A DNA stretch of 64,000 bases from Gloeomargaritales cyanobacterium VI4D9 (GTDB lineage Bacteria > Cyanobacteriota > Cyanobacteriia > Gloeomargaritales > Gloeomargaritaceae), in contig OV696605.1 in NCBI GenBank assembly GCA_927797885.1, positions 2,269,157 through 2,333,156 of the forward strand, written 5' to 3'. Under the pieces are notes generated by a model that was not told the DNA's origin, made no database searches, and worked only from the letters and a program-made list of their open reading frames with translations. The translations under genes and the position numbers were made by a program. The stretch's first letter is position 1. Each line of letters starts with the position of its first letter. Positions 17,547-25,825 of this stretch are shown here, piece after piece.

Positions 17547-18139
17547 ATCGTGGATAGCTACGAACAGCCTATAGAGAGGCCTGGAGATTATGAAGAACAG
17601 AAAAAATATTACTCGGGCAAGAAAGCAAACAATACCAGGAAAAGCCAAGTCATTGTTTTACCGAAAGGGAAAGATATTGTGGATATGGTGATAGGTAAAC
17701 CAGAACCAACCAGCGACAAAAAGATTTTTGATGAACGGCAACCAGAATTTGCCCCCAACCAAATGTTTCAAGGAGATAAGGCATATCAAGGCGGGCAATC
17801 CATGAGAACTCCCCAGAAAAAGCCAAAAAATAAAGAATTATAGTCATTTCAAACAAGTTTGCAACATTCGCCTTCACCTACAAACCCTCTCCTGGAAAGG
17901 AATAGAGCGATTGCAAATACCTAAAAAGTGTCGCATTCTAAAACGGAATGACTATAACTAAGGATGCGCAATTGCAGAATAAAGGATTAGGTTGCCAACG
18001 GATTTTTATTGAGCATTTAATTCGTCTATTAAAGATATTTAGAGTCGCCCAGGAACGATTTAGATTAAGTCCAGACAAGTACAACCGGATAATTATGACC
18101 ATTGGCGGTCTGGTTCGATTCCGACTGCTCGTGCTCTAG
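17547..18139 (+). pseudogene. IS5-like transposase remnant split by a MITE
   Basis: The frame IVDSYEQPIERPGDYEEQKK and then YYSGKKANNTRKSQVIVLPK to NKEL continues, after a 114 bp MITE, as TKDAQLQNKGLGCQRIFIEH and LLKIFRVAQERFRL. This is the C-terminal half of a DDE_4-type transposase (IS5 superfamily). Removing the MITE and one TA restores the reading frame exactly (gaa tta act aag). The N-terminal half is absent, lost at the family-2 MITE. Confidence 0.75.
17841..17954. mobile_element. MITE family 4 (complete copy)
   Basis: 114 bp with inverted ends TAGTCATTTCAAAC and TAGTCATTCCGTTT, flanked by TA (17839-17840, 17955-17956). It is inserted in a transposase remnant, and its precise removal restores that frame, which fixes both its ends and its 2 bp target duplication. 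Confidence 0.75.
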
Positions 18140-18189
18140 TTGGATAGGATAGTCTATTCCACGAAAGCAATTATTCTCGGAGATGTCTA

Positions 18190-19659
18190 TTAAACGCCAC
18201 CGTCAGCCCCGCCGCCACCAACACCCACCAGGGTCGGTCGGTTAAGGGGGATAGTGGCTTGACCACATTCTTTCTCAGCTTCTTTGACTGCCTTGAGCAA
18301 CCACCCCGGCGGTCCCAGTTCCACATTCTGCATCAAACGGTTAAACTCCCGGTCAAAATGTGCCGCCACTGTAGCATTTTTAATCACCAACAAGGTCTCA
18401 TCATTATTGTGATTCCCTGCCGGAGTCCAGTTGTGGGAACCCACAATCACCACATAGTTATCCATCACCCCAAACTTATGGTGTAACCGGTCCCCTTTAG
18501 GCAATTTCGGTACCCCCACCTCCCGCACCGGGTTTGCCCAGGGCGCATTGTCTGGCTCATACTTACACGTCCCCTTACGAGGCAGAGCAATCCCCCACAT
18601 ATCCAGGGATTCATTGTAGTATTTGAACGCAAAATCCGGTTCAATCAATGCCCGAATTTTTACCCCCTTATTGTGCAGTGGCTCCATCACATCTACTAAT
18701 TTTTGCTCAGAAAATACAAACAGGGCTAAATCAATTTTATTTTGGGCTTGACTCAAGGTATTGGCAATCAACGCATTGGTACTTTGATCCCACTGGCGAC
18801 GGCGGGCGGGAGAGAAATTAATGGTGACCGTTCCTGCGCCCAGATTCACCGTTTGGGGTTCCCGCAGGGGTTTTTGAATCCCAAATTTGCTATCCGTATT
18901 GCCCCCTGGACCATCCCCCCACATGATATTAAATTCTTCCCCAAAAATGCGCCCCACTTCGGGACTATCCATCAACACCAGGGAATTGGGATTGCCCCGG
19001 CTTTCCGGCGAACCAAAGTCCCCGTGCATATCACTGGTGGTAAAATTCGCCGAAGTGACCAACACCCGCTGGTCATCAAAAATCATAAATTTATGGTGCA
19101 TCAAACCACTCCCTTTGGAACCATCCGCCGTGTCATCAATTAGAGGTAAATTACCATTTTGCATGATAATAATGGCATCCCCGTTATTGATTTCCTCCTG
19201 GCTAAGTTTGCCATCCCCATTCGTATCAATGAGTTTCACCACTTCGTCATAACGGCTACGGCTGTGGGGATTTAATTCATCCACTTGAGTATCAGTCAAT
19301 TGACTCAATGCCACGTTGTAACTGTTTTCTAAAATCACCCGCACCCGCACCCCGCTTTGATGTTTTTTCACCAGGGCTTTTGCTACCAGGGGCAAACGGA
19401 TTTCCTGCACCGCCACATCAATTGAGCGGGTGGCTTTTTCAATTTCCTGGAGAATAATCGCCTCGAAATTGTCCCCATAACGAGGGCCGATATTTTTGCG
19501 GTAGGGATCCTGGTAGGTAGCCGCTTCCGATTGGTTGAAATAGACCAAAATTGGGCTGTCTTGGGGCAGAGGGGCGACCTTGGGACGGGTGCCACAGCCA
19601 AAGGGGGCGGCGGCCAGCATTAAGATAGGGAATAATCGCAGGAACTTGGGCCAGGCCAT
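18190..19659 (-). CDS. phospholipase D-like lipoprotein with EF-hand loop
   Basis: 489 residues. A signal peptide ends in a lipobox (LAAAPFGC, Cys22). Two HKD motifs, MHHKFMIFDDQRVLVTSANFT region near residue 188 and LHHKFGVMDNYVVIVGSHNW near residue 395, make a complete PLD active site. Between the start of the first PLD half and its HKD motif lies a canonical EF-hand loop, DTNGDGKLSQEE (about 144-155), which suggests calcium binding. PLD-family members include phospholipases, cardiolipin synthases and nucleases; substrate cannot be read from the sequence. It is divergent from the sigma factor gene, only 40 bp apart. Confidence 0.82.
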   Translation of the reverse strand: MAWPKFLRLFPILMLAAAPFGCGTRPKVAPLPQDSPILVYFNQSEAATYQDPYRKNIGPRYGDNFEAIILQEIEKATRSIDVAVQEIRLPLVAKALVKKHQSGVRVRVILENSYNVALSQLTDTQVDELNPHSRSRYDEVVKLIDTNGDGKLSQEEINNGDAIIIMQNGNLPLIDDTADGSKGSGLMHHKFMIFDDQRVLVTSANFTTSDMHGDFGSPESRGNPNSLVLMDSPEVGRIFGEEFNIMWGDGPGGNTDSKFGIQKPLREPQTVNLGAGTVTINFSPARRRQWDQSTNALIANTLSQAQNKIDLALFVFSEQKLVDVMEPLHNKGVKIRALIEPDFAFKYYNESLDMWGIALPRKGTCKYEPDNAPWANPVREVGVPKLPKGDRLHHKFGVMDNYVVIVGSHNWTPAGNHNNDETLLVIKNATVAAHFDREFNRLMQNVELGPPGWLLKAVKEAEKECGQATIPLNRPTLVGVGGGGADGGV

Positions 19660-19699
19660 AGCGTCTCAACCTCTAACATTTGAACGATAAGGCTCACCC

Positions 19700-20344
19700 A
19701 TGTATCCGCCGTTGTCTGCCGACTGGTCCCATTTCAAGGTACCGCCCGTGCCCGTGGGCAAACTGTCAACCGAAGAACTGGTATGCCGTTGCCAACAGGG
19801 GTTTCAACCTGACCGAGCCGCTTTTACCGAACTGGTACGCCGTCATCAGACCCATGTGGAGCGAATTCTGTACCATTTAGCCTCGGACTGGAATGACCGG
19901 GCAGACCTGGTACAGGAGGTCTGGGTGCGAGCCTACCGTCATATTAAGCGACTCCAGGACCCCAGCAAGTTTAGGAGTTGGTTAAGCCGGATCGCCACCA
20001 ACCTGTTTTACGATGAATTGCGCCGCCGCAAACGGCACCAGCCCACGATTTCCCTGGATGCGCCCCGGCAAATTGGGCATACGGAAATGGAGTGGGATCT
20101 GCCCTGCGATGCCCCCGGCCCGAGTGATGACCTGGCGACCCAGGAATTTTATGACCGGCTCAAACGGGCGATTGCTGACCTGCCGGAGGTGTTTCGCACC
20201 ACCATCATCCTGCGGGAGTTGGATGGTCTTGCCTACGAGGAAATTGCCGAGATCACTGGGGCTTCCCTGGGAACGGTAAAATCCCGTATTGCCCGTGCCC
20301 GTGCCCGTTTACAGATGGAGTTGAAGCCTTACCTGGATAGCTAG
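19700..20344 (+). CDS. sigG: ECF sigma factor (SigG-like)
   Basis: 214 residues with sigma-2 (TELVRRHQTHVERILYHLAS, RADLVQEVWVRAYRHIKRL) and sigma-4 (LPEVFRTTIILRELDGLAYE, then GTVKSRIARARARL) regions and no sigma-3, the ECF layout. The order of this gene followed 41 bp later by a one-helix membrane protein is the usual sigma/anti-sigma pair. SigG of cyanobacteria answers membrane or envelope stress; identity as SigG is inferred from family resemblance and the neighbour. Confidence 0.85.
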   Translation: MYPPLSADWSHFKVPPVPVGKLSTEELVCRCQQGFQPDRAAFTELVRRHQTHVERILYHLASDWNDRADLVQEVWVRAYRHIKRLQDPSKFRSWLSRIATNLFYDELRRRKRHQPTISLDAPRQIGHTEMEWDLPCDAPGPSDDLATQEFYDRLKRAIADLPEVFRTTIILRELDGLAYEEIAEITGASLGTVKSRIARARARLQMELKPYLDS

Positions 20345-20384
20345 TTTTATGCCATATTAGTAGCGGTGACGCCGCTTCCTCCCT

Positions 20385-20864
20385 ATGCACATCACCCGTC
20401 CTGAATCCCCTGACCGCTTTGAACTGCTTAGTGCTTACCTAGACGGGGAAGCCAGCCCCGAAGAATGCACCCTAGTGGAACACTGGCTGGCTACCGATCC
20501 AGAGGCCAAGCAGGTGTACCAACAGTTGGTCAGCCTGCACGAACTTTGCCAGGATTTACCCATTCCTGCTTCCGGGGTTTCCGCCGACCAGATGGTGACA
20601 GGGGTGATTACCAAAATTACCCACCGTGCCCGCAAACGCTTGGCTTGGAGTGGGGTGATCGTCGCCGCCTCTGCCCTAGTGGGGGGCGTAATTTCCGGTG
20701 TGGTATGGCGTGCCCCGACCCCAGAATTTGCCCAGCAGTCCCCATCACCTCAAAACTCGAGCGCCGCTACCCTCCACAGTCCTAGTCGAGCATTACGCAT
20801 CACCCTGGAGCAACCGCCGGTGGTGATCCCTGTCCAAGTGCGCCGGGAACAGGTACGGAATTAG
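20385..20864 (+). CDS. probable anti-sigma factor, single-pass membrane protein
   Basis: 159 residues. The N-terminus (DRFELLSAYLDGEASPEECT, LVEHWLATDPEAKQVYQQL) is the anti-sigma domain style that binds ECF factors, without the zinc-binding HxxxCxxC motif. A membrane helix follows at about 86-108 (LAWSGVIVAASALVGGVISG), then a short Ser/Pro-rich outer tail. Position directly after the ECF sigma gene supports the role. Confidence 0.8.
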   Translation: MHITRPESPDRFELLSAYLDGEASPEECTLVEHWLATDPEAKQVYQQLVSLHELCQDLPIPASGVSADQMVTGVITKITHRARKRLAWSGVIVAASALVGGVISGVVWRAPTPEFAQQSPSPQNSSAATLHSPSRALRITLEQPPVVIPVQVRREQVRN

Positions 20865-20930
20865 GGGCTGTTTGAGGCGTTGTAGCTCCAGGTAGGTTAG
20901 GGTTAGGAAATTATCAATGGAGTACTTGAG

Positions 20931-21353
20931 ATGCAATCCAACGCCCCAATTACCCTAGAAACATTAGCGGCTACTCTGGAGATCGTTGTTCATCGGTTGA
21001 ATAGCATTGATACCCGTCTGGACAACCTGGAACAGAAGGTAGATAACCTAGAACAGAAGGTAGATAACCTAGAGCAAAAAGTAGATAACCTGGAAAACAA
21101 AGTAAATAACCTAGAAACTAAGGTGAATAACCTGGGAAATAAGGTGGATAATTTAGAACAGCAGGTGGACAACCTGGAACAACAGGTGGGGAAACTGGAT
21201 GTGGAACTGACCGCCTACCAAAAGGGATTAGATGGCATGGTACGCATGGCGACCACCATCATCATCACCACCGGCACCGTAATTGTCATCGGGAACCTCG
21301 TGCCTTCCGTCCTCAATTTTGTAGCTCAGACCAGCCAATTGTCTGCTCGGTAA
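20931..21353 (+). CDS. coiled-coil membrane protein built of 7-residue repeats
   Basis: 140 residues. Residues about 25-92 are at least nine near-identical heptads of the type NLEQKVD, encoded by a 21 bp tandem repeat (21018-21190), which predicts a long parallel coiled coil. A C-terminal hydrophobic segment (ATTIIITTGTVIVIGNLVP) anchors it in a membrane. Function unknown; repeat number is likely variable between strains. Confidence 0.7.
   Translation: MQSNAPITLETLAATLEIVVHRLNSIDTRLDNLEQKVDNLEQKVDNLEQKVDNLENKVNNLETKVNNLGNKVDNLEQQVDNLEQQVGKLDVELTAYQKGLDGMVRMATTIIITTGTVIVIGNLVPSVLNFVAQTSQLSAR
21018..21190 (+). repeat. 21 bp tandem repeat inside a coiled-coil gene
   Basis: About eight units of GATAACCTAGAACAGAAGGT-type sequence, each 21 bp, with increasing divergence toward the 3' side. 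The phase is exactly seven codons, so gain or loss of a unit keeps the frame and shortens or lengthens the coil by one heptad. Confidence 0.85.
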
Positions 21354-21395
21354 TACAAGTTATGACAGCGGAAATTTCTGGGTATAGATGTGATG

Positions 21396-21570
21396 CAGAA
21401 GTGTTGAATCTTAAGATTTTGAGGGTTTGTGCCAAAATGTGCATCTAACCTGATGATACAAAACATTGTCATTTGGGAGCCAAATTCTCATTTATAACGA
21501 AAAATCTTCTCATTAAGTGTTTTGCCTGACTCGAATTTATGAACTTTTATTCCAGGGTTCAACACTACTG
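21396..21570. mobile_element. MITE family 3 (IS4-like ends, copy 1)
   Basis: 175 bp with ends CAGAAGTGTTGAA and CAGTAGTGTTGAA and a perfect 9 bp target duplication GATGTGATG at 21387-21395 and 21571-21579. The ends equal those of the IS4-family element at 14626-15733. A second copy is at 28293-28467. Confidence 0.9.
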
Positions 21571-21637
21571 GATGTGATGATATTGCCGCAACAATCTAAT
21601 CTGAATTGTCAGTGTAAATTTTGCACTTTTACATTTA

Positions 21638-21750
21638 CAATCTTTTGAGTGGTGATGGGATACAGTTGAACCCCACTTGCCGTAGGTCAATCATGGTAAG
21701 CCTTGAGGATAATCGAGGCTTTTTATATCCTGTAATTGATAAATAGACTG
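21638..21750. mobile_element. MITE family 2 (copy 3)
   Basis: 113 bp flanked by TA on each side (21636-21637 and 21751-21752). Ends CAATCTTTTGAGT and, complemented, CAGTCTATTTATC match the IS630 element of this window. Confidence 0.8.
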
Positions 21751-21861
21751 TATCTTGTTTATGGGCATCTCTAAGAATAGGTCGCAGGGGCGTAGCCCCC
21801 GTTGTTGATTTTCGATAGCATGGGCATTTTAGCCAGATCACCTTCAATGGGTGCAAATTAA

Positions 21862-21981
21862 GGGAACCTCTATAAATGAGAAATTAGCGGTCGCAGGGGG
21901 GCACCCCCCGCCCTTGGTTCTGGGAAAGATGGGCATTCCGAGGATGAGATTTTTCGTTGGTTCTAATAAATAGAGGTGCCC
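21862..21981. mobile_element. MITE family 1 variant with a different core
   Basis: 120 bp with family-1 ends (GGGAACCTCTATAAAT and, complemented, GGGCACCTCTATTTATT), but the core is a GC-rich palindromic block (CGCAGGGGGGCACCCCCCG) like that of family 5. It shows that different cores can be carried by the same ends. Confidence 0.55.
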
Positions 21982-21989
21982 TAAAATTG

Positions 21990-22110
21990 GGGCACCTCTA
22001 TTAATTCATGGCTATTGAGAATGACCCCTGCGTTATTGATAATTGCCAACGAAAGAATGGGGCTTCCGAGCCTGTTATGTAAGTACAAAAATCAATAAAT
22101 AGAGGTTCCC
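21990..22110. mobile_element. MITE family 1 (copy beside nuclease-ParA module 1)
   Basis: About 121 bp with ends GGGCACCTCTATTAATT and, complemented, GGGAACCTCTATTTATT. The sequence after its right end (TTAAGAATTAGAAAAG) is the mirror of the sequence beside the copy at 32634, so this MITE was inserted before the module was duplicated. Confidence 0.75.
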
Positions 22111-22135
22111 TTAAGAATTAGAAAAGTTGTAAATT

Positions 22136-22543
22136 TTATGACAAAAGTTGTAATAACTCTGCCCTCTTCAGTTTTGAATAGCCTTTGATACCCTGGGATT
22201 TGGCTAATTCCTTGAGTTGTGCCACTGATAGCGAATCTAAGTCAGTAATCCCTGGATCAATGATAGAGGTTTTTTCGCCTAATTCCATCAAAATTTGATT
22301 TTTTTCTGATGATGAAATAATCAAACACCAAGTGAAGTCAAGTTTTGCGGCTTTAGTTGCTTGCCAAATTAAATCATGGGCAATGACTTGGTATTCATTC
22401 TCTTTTACTTCAATAATGATAACAGGGTGCAAGTTTTTTCCTGTCTTTTGCATGATCTCAGATAAGGCTTTGACCTGGGCTGGTTTACCCTTTGCAGTTC
22501 CCTTAATCAGGTGGGTTGGTATCTTTTTGAGATGAGGTTCCAT
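22136..22543 (-). CDS. small partner of nuclease-ParA protein, SAP/Rho-N-like C-terminus
   Basis: 135 residues. Residues 1-50 (HLKKIPTHLIKGTAKGKPAQ, HPVIIIEVKENEYQVIAHDL) resemble ParB/Spo0J-like N-terminal nuclease-fold segments. The C-terminus (SLSVAQLKELAKSQGIKGYS, KLKRAELLQLLS) is a Rho-N/SAP-type helix-extended-loop-helix that usually binds nucleic acid. It starts four bases after the stop of the ParA fusion gene, so they form one unit. By position it may be the ParB-like DNA-binding partner; that is inference. Confidence 0.65.
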   Translation of the reverse strand: MEPHLKKIPTHLIKGTAKGKPAQVKALSEIMQKTGKNLHPVIIIEVKENEYQVIAHDLIWQATKAAKLDFTWCLIISSSEKNQILMELGEKTSIIDPGITDLDSLSVAQLKELAKSQGIKGYSKLKRAELLQLLS

Positions 22544-22546
22544 AGT

Positions 22547-23944
22547 TCAAAGAGGGGGGTAAATGATAGGTCGGGGAGTAAATAAAATTTCATCTACCAG
22601 GTCTATATAGTATTTAGCTCCTGAACATTTTGGATCAGAAACAACGGGACAGTTCCTAATACTAGCAATCGCAATTGAGTCGTGGTTAAAAATTTCATTT
22701 TTGCAAGGACAAAGATTATAGGTAGTTGTGATCTGATTAATGTGGTTTTTTATCCGTGTATGACCGCTACCAGTTACTGCTTTAGTAAATAGGATACCTA
22801 AGTTCAAGGGCAATCCAAAACGTTTAGATTGTAATTGAGCAATCACACGATTTACTCCCTTAGCGTGTGCTAAAGATGATTCCCCATAATCAACGGGGGT
22901 TAAAGTGGCATCACAAATGGTTAGTAACCATTCAATAATGATATTTACTTGGGGTGGGAGGTCAACCAGGATGTAATCATAATATTCACGCAGGATGCTA
23001 AATACTCGAAACATTAATTCACGAGGATTGCTAAAATTGGTATGACCTTGATTGATAAAATTCTTGAGTTTATTCGGTTCATGAGCTAAAAGAGAAATAG
23101 AATAGGTTTGAGTGCTACCACTAATCCGAAAAATTTTCTTCTGAATACTATCTCTGAGAGTTTGTGATATTTCGTGAGGCGGCTTCTGTAAAGAGATTTC
23201 GTTAAAAATATCTTCTAACCAGTTTATATCTTGATGATTCAGCCCTAAACCTCTGGTTAAGTCCCCCTGAGCGTCTAGGTCAATCAGTAGCACATTTTTA
23301 CCTCTTTTTGCTAATTCTGCGCCAATGTTAATGTTATTCGTTGTTTTGGCTACACCACCTTTTTGGTTCCAAATTAAGAAAAACAACCCTTTTTTGGGAG
23401 ATTCCAATTTCGATTTGAGATTGGTTATAAAAGTATTGATACTTTTGTGGGTTGCTTTGAACCTTTGAATCTCACCTAAAGGAAAAATGAGACCATCATG
23501 TCTCTGCCAAAATTGATAAAAATCTGGATTGATAACTAATCCGTAGGTTGCTAATTTTTCGGGTTCTACTTTATCTATACTTAGGTATTGAATAATCCCA
23601 TTATTACTAGCACTACCTTTATAGAGAGGTGCACCTACGGCTTCTTTATATAATTGATTTTGATAGCATTGACTGATAAAATTTGTATCAGACAGTTTAT
23701 GAAGTGAAGAATCCCGTCTTTTGGCTTCTACAACTAAAACTGGTTGGTTGTTATTATATATCAGAAAATCAGGTCTGATGGGGGTTGCGCTACAACCTAT
23801 ATTAGGATTCTTATTGTGCTTGAGATGTGGGAGTTTGAGAAATTTAGAATTGAAAACTTGAACTAAAAAATTCGTCTCAAAATCTGCCTCTGATTCATCT
23901 TCAGAGAATGATTGCCATGCGCTGAGGAGGGCGGGTACTGACAT
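22547..23944 (-). CDS. fusion of PD-(D/E)XK nuclease-like domain and ParA ATPase
   Basis: 465 residues. The first 190 look like the HsdR/restriction-type PD-(D/E)XK fold: IRPDFLIYNNNQPVLVVEAK has the PD...ExK catalytic pattern (about 57-76). Residues 192-460 are a ParA/MinD-family ATPase with deviant Walker A NQKGGVAKTTNNINIG, DLDAQGDLTRGLG (A') and YDYILVDLPPQVNI (Walker B). ParA proteins move DNA or protein cargo; the nuclease-like front end is not part of standard ParA. Followed by a small SAP-like partner gene. A second, broken copy lies inverted at 29641-32197. Candidate for a plasmid-type partition unit or a defence module. Confidence 0.75.
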   Translation of the reverse strand: MSVPALLSAWQSFSEDESEADFETNFLVQVFNSKFLKLPHLKHNKNPNIGCSATPIRPDFLIYNNNQPVLVVEAKRRDSSLHKLSDTNFISQCYQNQLYKEAVGAPLYKGSASNNGIIQYLSIDKVEPEKLATYGLVINPDFYQFWQRHDGLIFPLGEIQRFKATHKSINTFITNLKSKLESPKKGLFFLIWNQKGGVAKTTNNINIGAELAKRGKNVLLIDLDAQGDLTRGLGLNHQDINWLEDIFNEISLQKPPHEISQTLRDSIQKKIFRISGSTQTYSISLLAHEPNKLKNFINQGHTNFSNPRELMFRVFSILREYYDYILVDLPPQVNIIIEWLLTICDATLTPVDYGESSLAHAKGVNRVIAQLQSKRFGLPLNLGILFTKAVTGSGHTRIKNHINQITTTYNLCPCKNEIFNHDSIAIASIRNCPVVSDPKCSGAKYYIDLVDEILFTPRPIIYPPL

Positions 23945-24108
23945 TGTTGTTCCGTTAGAGGGCTAGGGTCAAACGACCGGGGGTTACACTGCCATCTTAA
24001 CCCCTAACCCCAGGATTGTCGAGGAATTAGGTTTTCGCATTTGCCAAAGCCATGAGCGTTGGTTTATGGTAATTTCTGTAACCTTTTACACCCTGCGTTT
24101 TTCCCCTA

Positions 24109-25059
24109 ATGGCACCCCCAATTCTTGCCCTGCAAACTGAAAATCTGACGAAAACCTACCGTACTGGCTTTTGGTTGCGGCAGAAAGTTACTTCCTTAAA
24201 TCAGGTTTCTCTGAAGGTTTATGGGGGAGAAACGTTTGGGTTATTAGGACCAAATGGTGCTGGGAAAACGACGTTTATGAAACTGGTCTTGGGGATTATT
24301 CGACCAACGGCGGGTGGGGGATTGGTGTTAGGACGACCCCTGGGGGATCGGTTGATCAAAGCTCGAATTGGTTATTTACCGGAAAATCCCTATCTATATG
24401 AATCGCTCACGGGTTGGGAATGTTTAGAATTGATGTCCACCCTGCATCAAGTGCCCCGTTCAGTGCAAAAACAACGATTGCCCCAACTCTTGGATTTAGT
24501 AGGTTTAGCGCAACAAGCCGCCCGCAAAAAAACCTTACGCCGCTACTCGAAAGGGATGTTACAACGAATTGGTTTGGCGCAATCTTTGGTCAATGACCCA
24601 GATTTAGTATTATTGGATGAACCGATGTCGGGATTAGACCCCCTGGGACGTTATCAGGTACGGGAAATTATTTTGCAGTTGAAATCCCAAGGGAAAACCA
24701 TATTTTTTAATAGCCATATTCTCTCGGATGTGGAACATTTATGCGACCGGGTGGCGGTATTGGCACGGGGGGAATTACTGGCGGTGGGTACTTTGGATGA
24801 GTTATTAGGAAGCGGGCAAACCTATCAGGTGCAGGGACGGGGCGGCACGGCGGATACCCTGGCTCAATGGATTGATCATTTGGAATATCAAGGGGGATTT
24901 TGGCACGGGCAATTACGCATTAGTTTGCCGGAATTTGTGCAGAATTTAGCCAATATTGGAGCCGAATTACTCCATCTGAATTTGGAGCGGCAATCCCTAG
25001 AGGAATTTTTTGTGCAACAACTGCGGCAACGGGGCTATACGCAAAGCGGCATTGCATAA
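24109..25059 (+). CDS. ABC transporter ATP-binding protein
   Basis: 316 residues. Walker A GPNGAGKTT (47-55), signature YSKGMLQRIGLAQSL (a relaxed LSGGQ), Walker B LVLLDEPMSGLDP and H-loop FFNSHILSDVEHLCDRVAVL are all present, followed by an accessory domain of about 80 residues typical of ABC-2 type exporter ATPases. No permease gene is next to it; an IS1 element begins three bases after its stop codon, so a former partner may have been displaced. Confidence 0.88.
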   Translation: MAPPILALQTENLTKTYRTGFWLRQKVTSLNQVSLKVYGGETFGLLGPNGAGKTTFMKLVLGIIRPTAGGGLVLGRPLGDRLIKARIGYLPENPYLYESLTGWECLELMSTLHQVPRSVQKQRLPQLLDLVGLAQQAARKKTLRRYSKGMLQRIGLAQSLVNDPDLVLLDEPMSGLDPLGRYQVREIILQLKSQGKTIFFNSHILSDVEHLCDRVAVLARGELLAVGTLDELLGSGQTYQVQGRGGTADTLAQWIDHLEYQGGFWHGQLRISLPEFVQNLANIGAELLHLNLERQSLEEFFVQQLRQRGYTQSGIA

Positions 25060-25061
25060 TA

Positions 25062-25791
25062 GAGATATGAATTAGAGGAGAAAAGAATGCAGTGTCCTAA
25101 ATGTCAATCTACCCATATCCGTAAGAACGGATGCAACAAACAAGGTAAACAAAATCATATTTGTGCCACCTGTGGACGGCAATTCATTAAAAACTATGAT
25201 AGACCAAAAGGTTATGATGAAAAGACAAAACAGGAATGCCTGACCGCCTATGTGAATGGGATGGGATTTAGAGCTATAGAGCGATTAAAGGGAGTCCATC
25301 ATACGACTATAATTAATTGGGTAAAATCTGCGGGAAAACTGTTGCCAAATGCTAATGAACCTGAGCCAATTCCTGAAGTAGCAGAACTAGATGAATTGGA
25401 AACTTTTGTAGGCTCAAAAAAAACAAAATTTGGCTCTGGACAGCCGTTGACCACTTTAAAAAAGGAATTTTAGCCTGGGTAATAGGGGATCATAGTAGTC
25501 AAACATTCCGTCCTTTGTGGCAATTAGTAAAATCATGGAGATGTTATTTTTATGTCACTGACGGATGGCCAGTTTATCGACATTTCATAGCCGATGAAGA
25601 CCATATAATTAGCAAGACCTATATGACTAGAGTAGAAAGTGAGAATACACGTTTAAGACATTATCTTGCTCGGCTGCACCGGAAAACGTTGTGCTATTCT
25701 AAGTCAGTAGAGATGTTAAGATACTCTATTCGTTTACTCATTCATTATTTGAAGTTTCAAAAAGTACCTGTTCCCCTCTGATTCATAGCTC
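25062..25791 (+). mobile_element. IS1-family insertion sequence
   Basis: About 730 bp with imperfect inverted ends (GAGATATGAATTAGAGGAGAA against GAGCTATGAATCAGAGG, 18 of 21 matching over the full end). No flanking target duplication of 8-9 bp is visible, so the flanks may have been altered after insertion. Confidence 0.75.
25087..25781 (+). CDS. IS1 transposase made by -1 frameshift (two frames)
   Basis: Frame 1 (25087-25473) begins with a zinc-ribbon (CPKCQSTHIRKNG, CATCGRQF) and a helix-turn-helix region, as in InsA. An A8 run at about 25412 allows a -1 shift into the frame that reads NKIWLWTAVDHFKKGILAWV and continues to 25781 (YFYVTDGWPVYRHF, RHYLARLHRKTLCYSKSVEM), the DDE-containing InsB part. 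The A8 run followed by C is a usual slippery site for IS1, so the frameshift is probably programmed, not a mutation. Total about 230 residues. Confidence 0.8.
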
Positions 25792-25825
25792 CATTCAGCA
25801 ATGCCCGCAAAGCATTTGAGGATGG

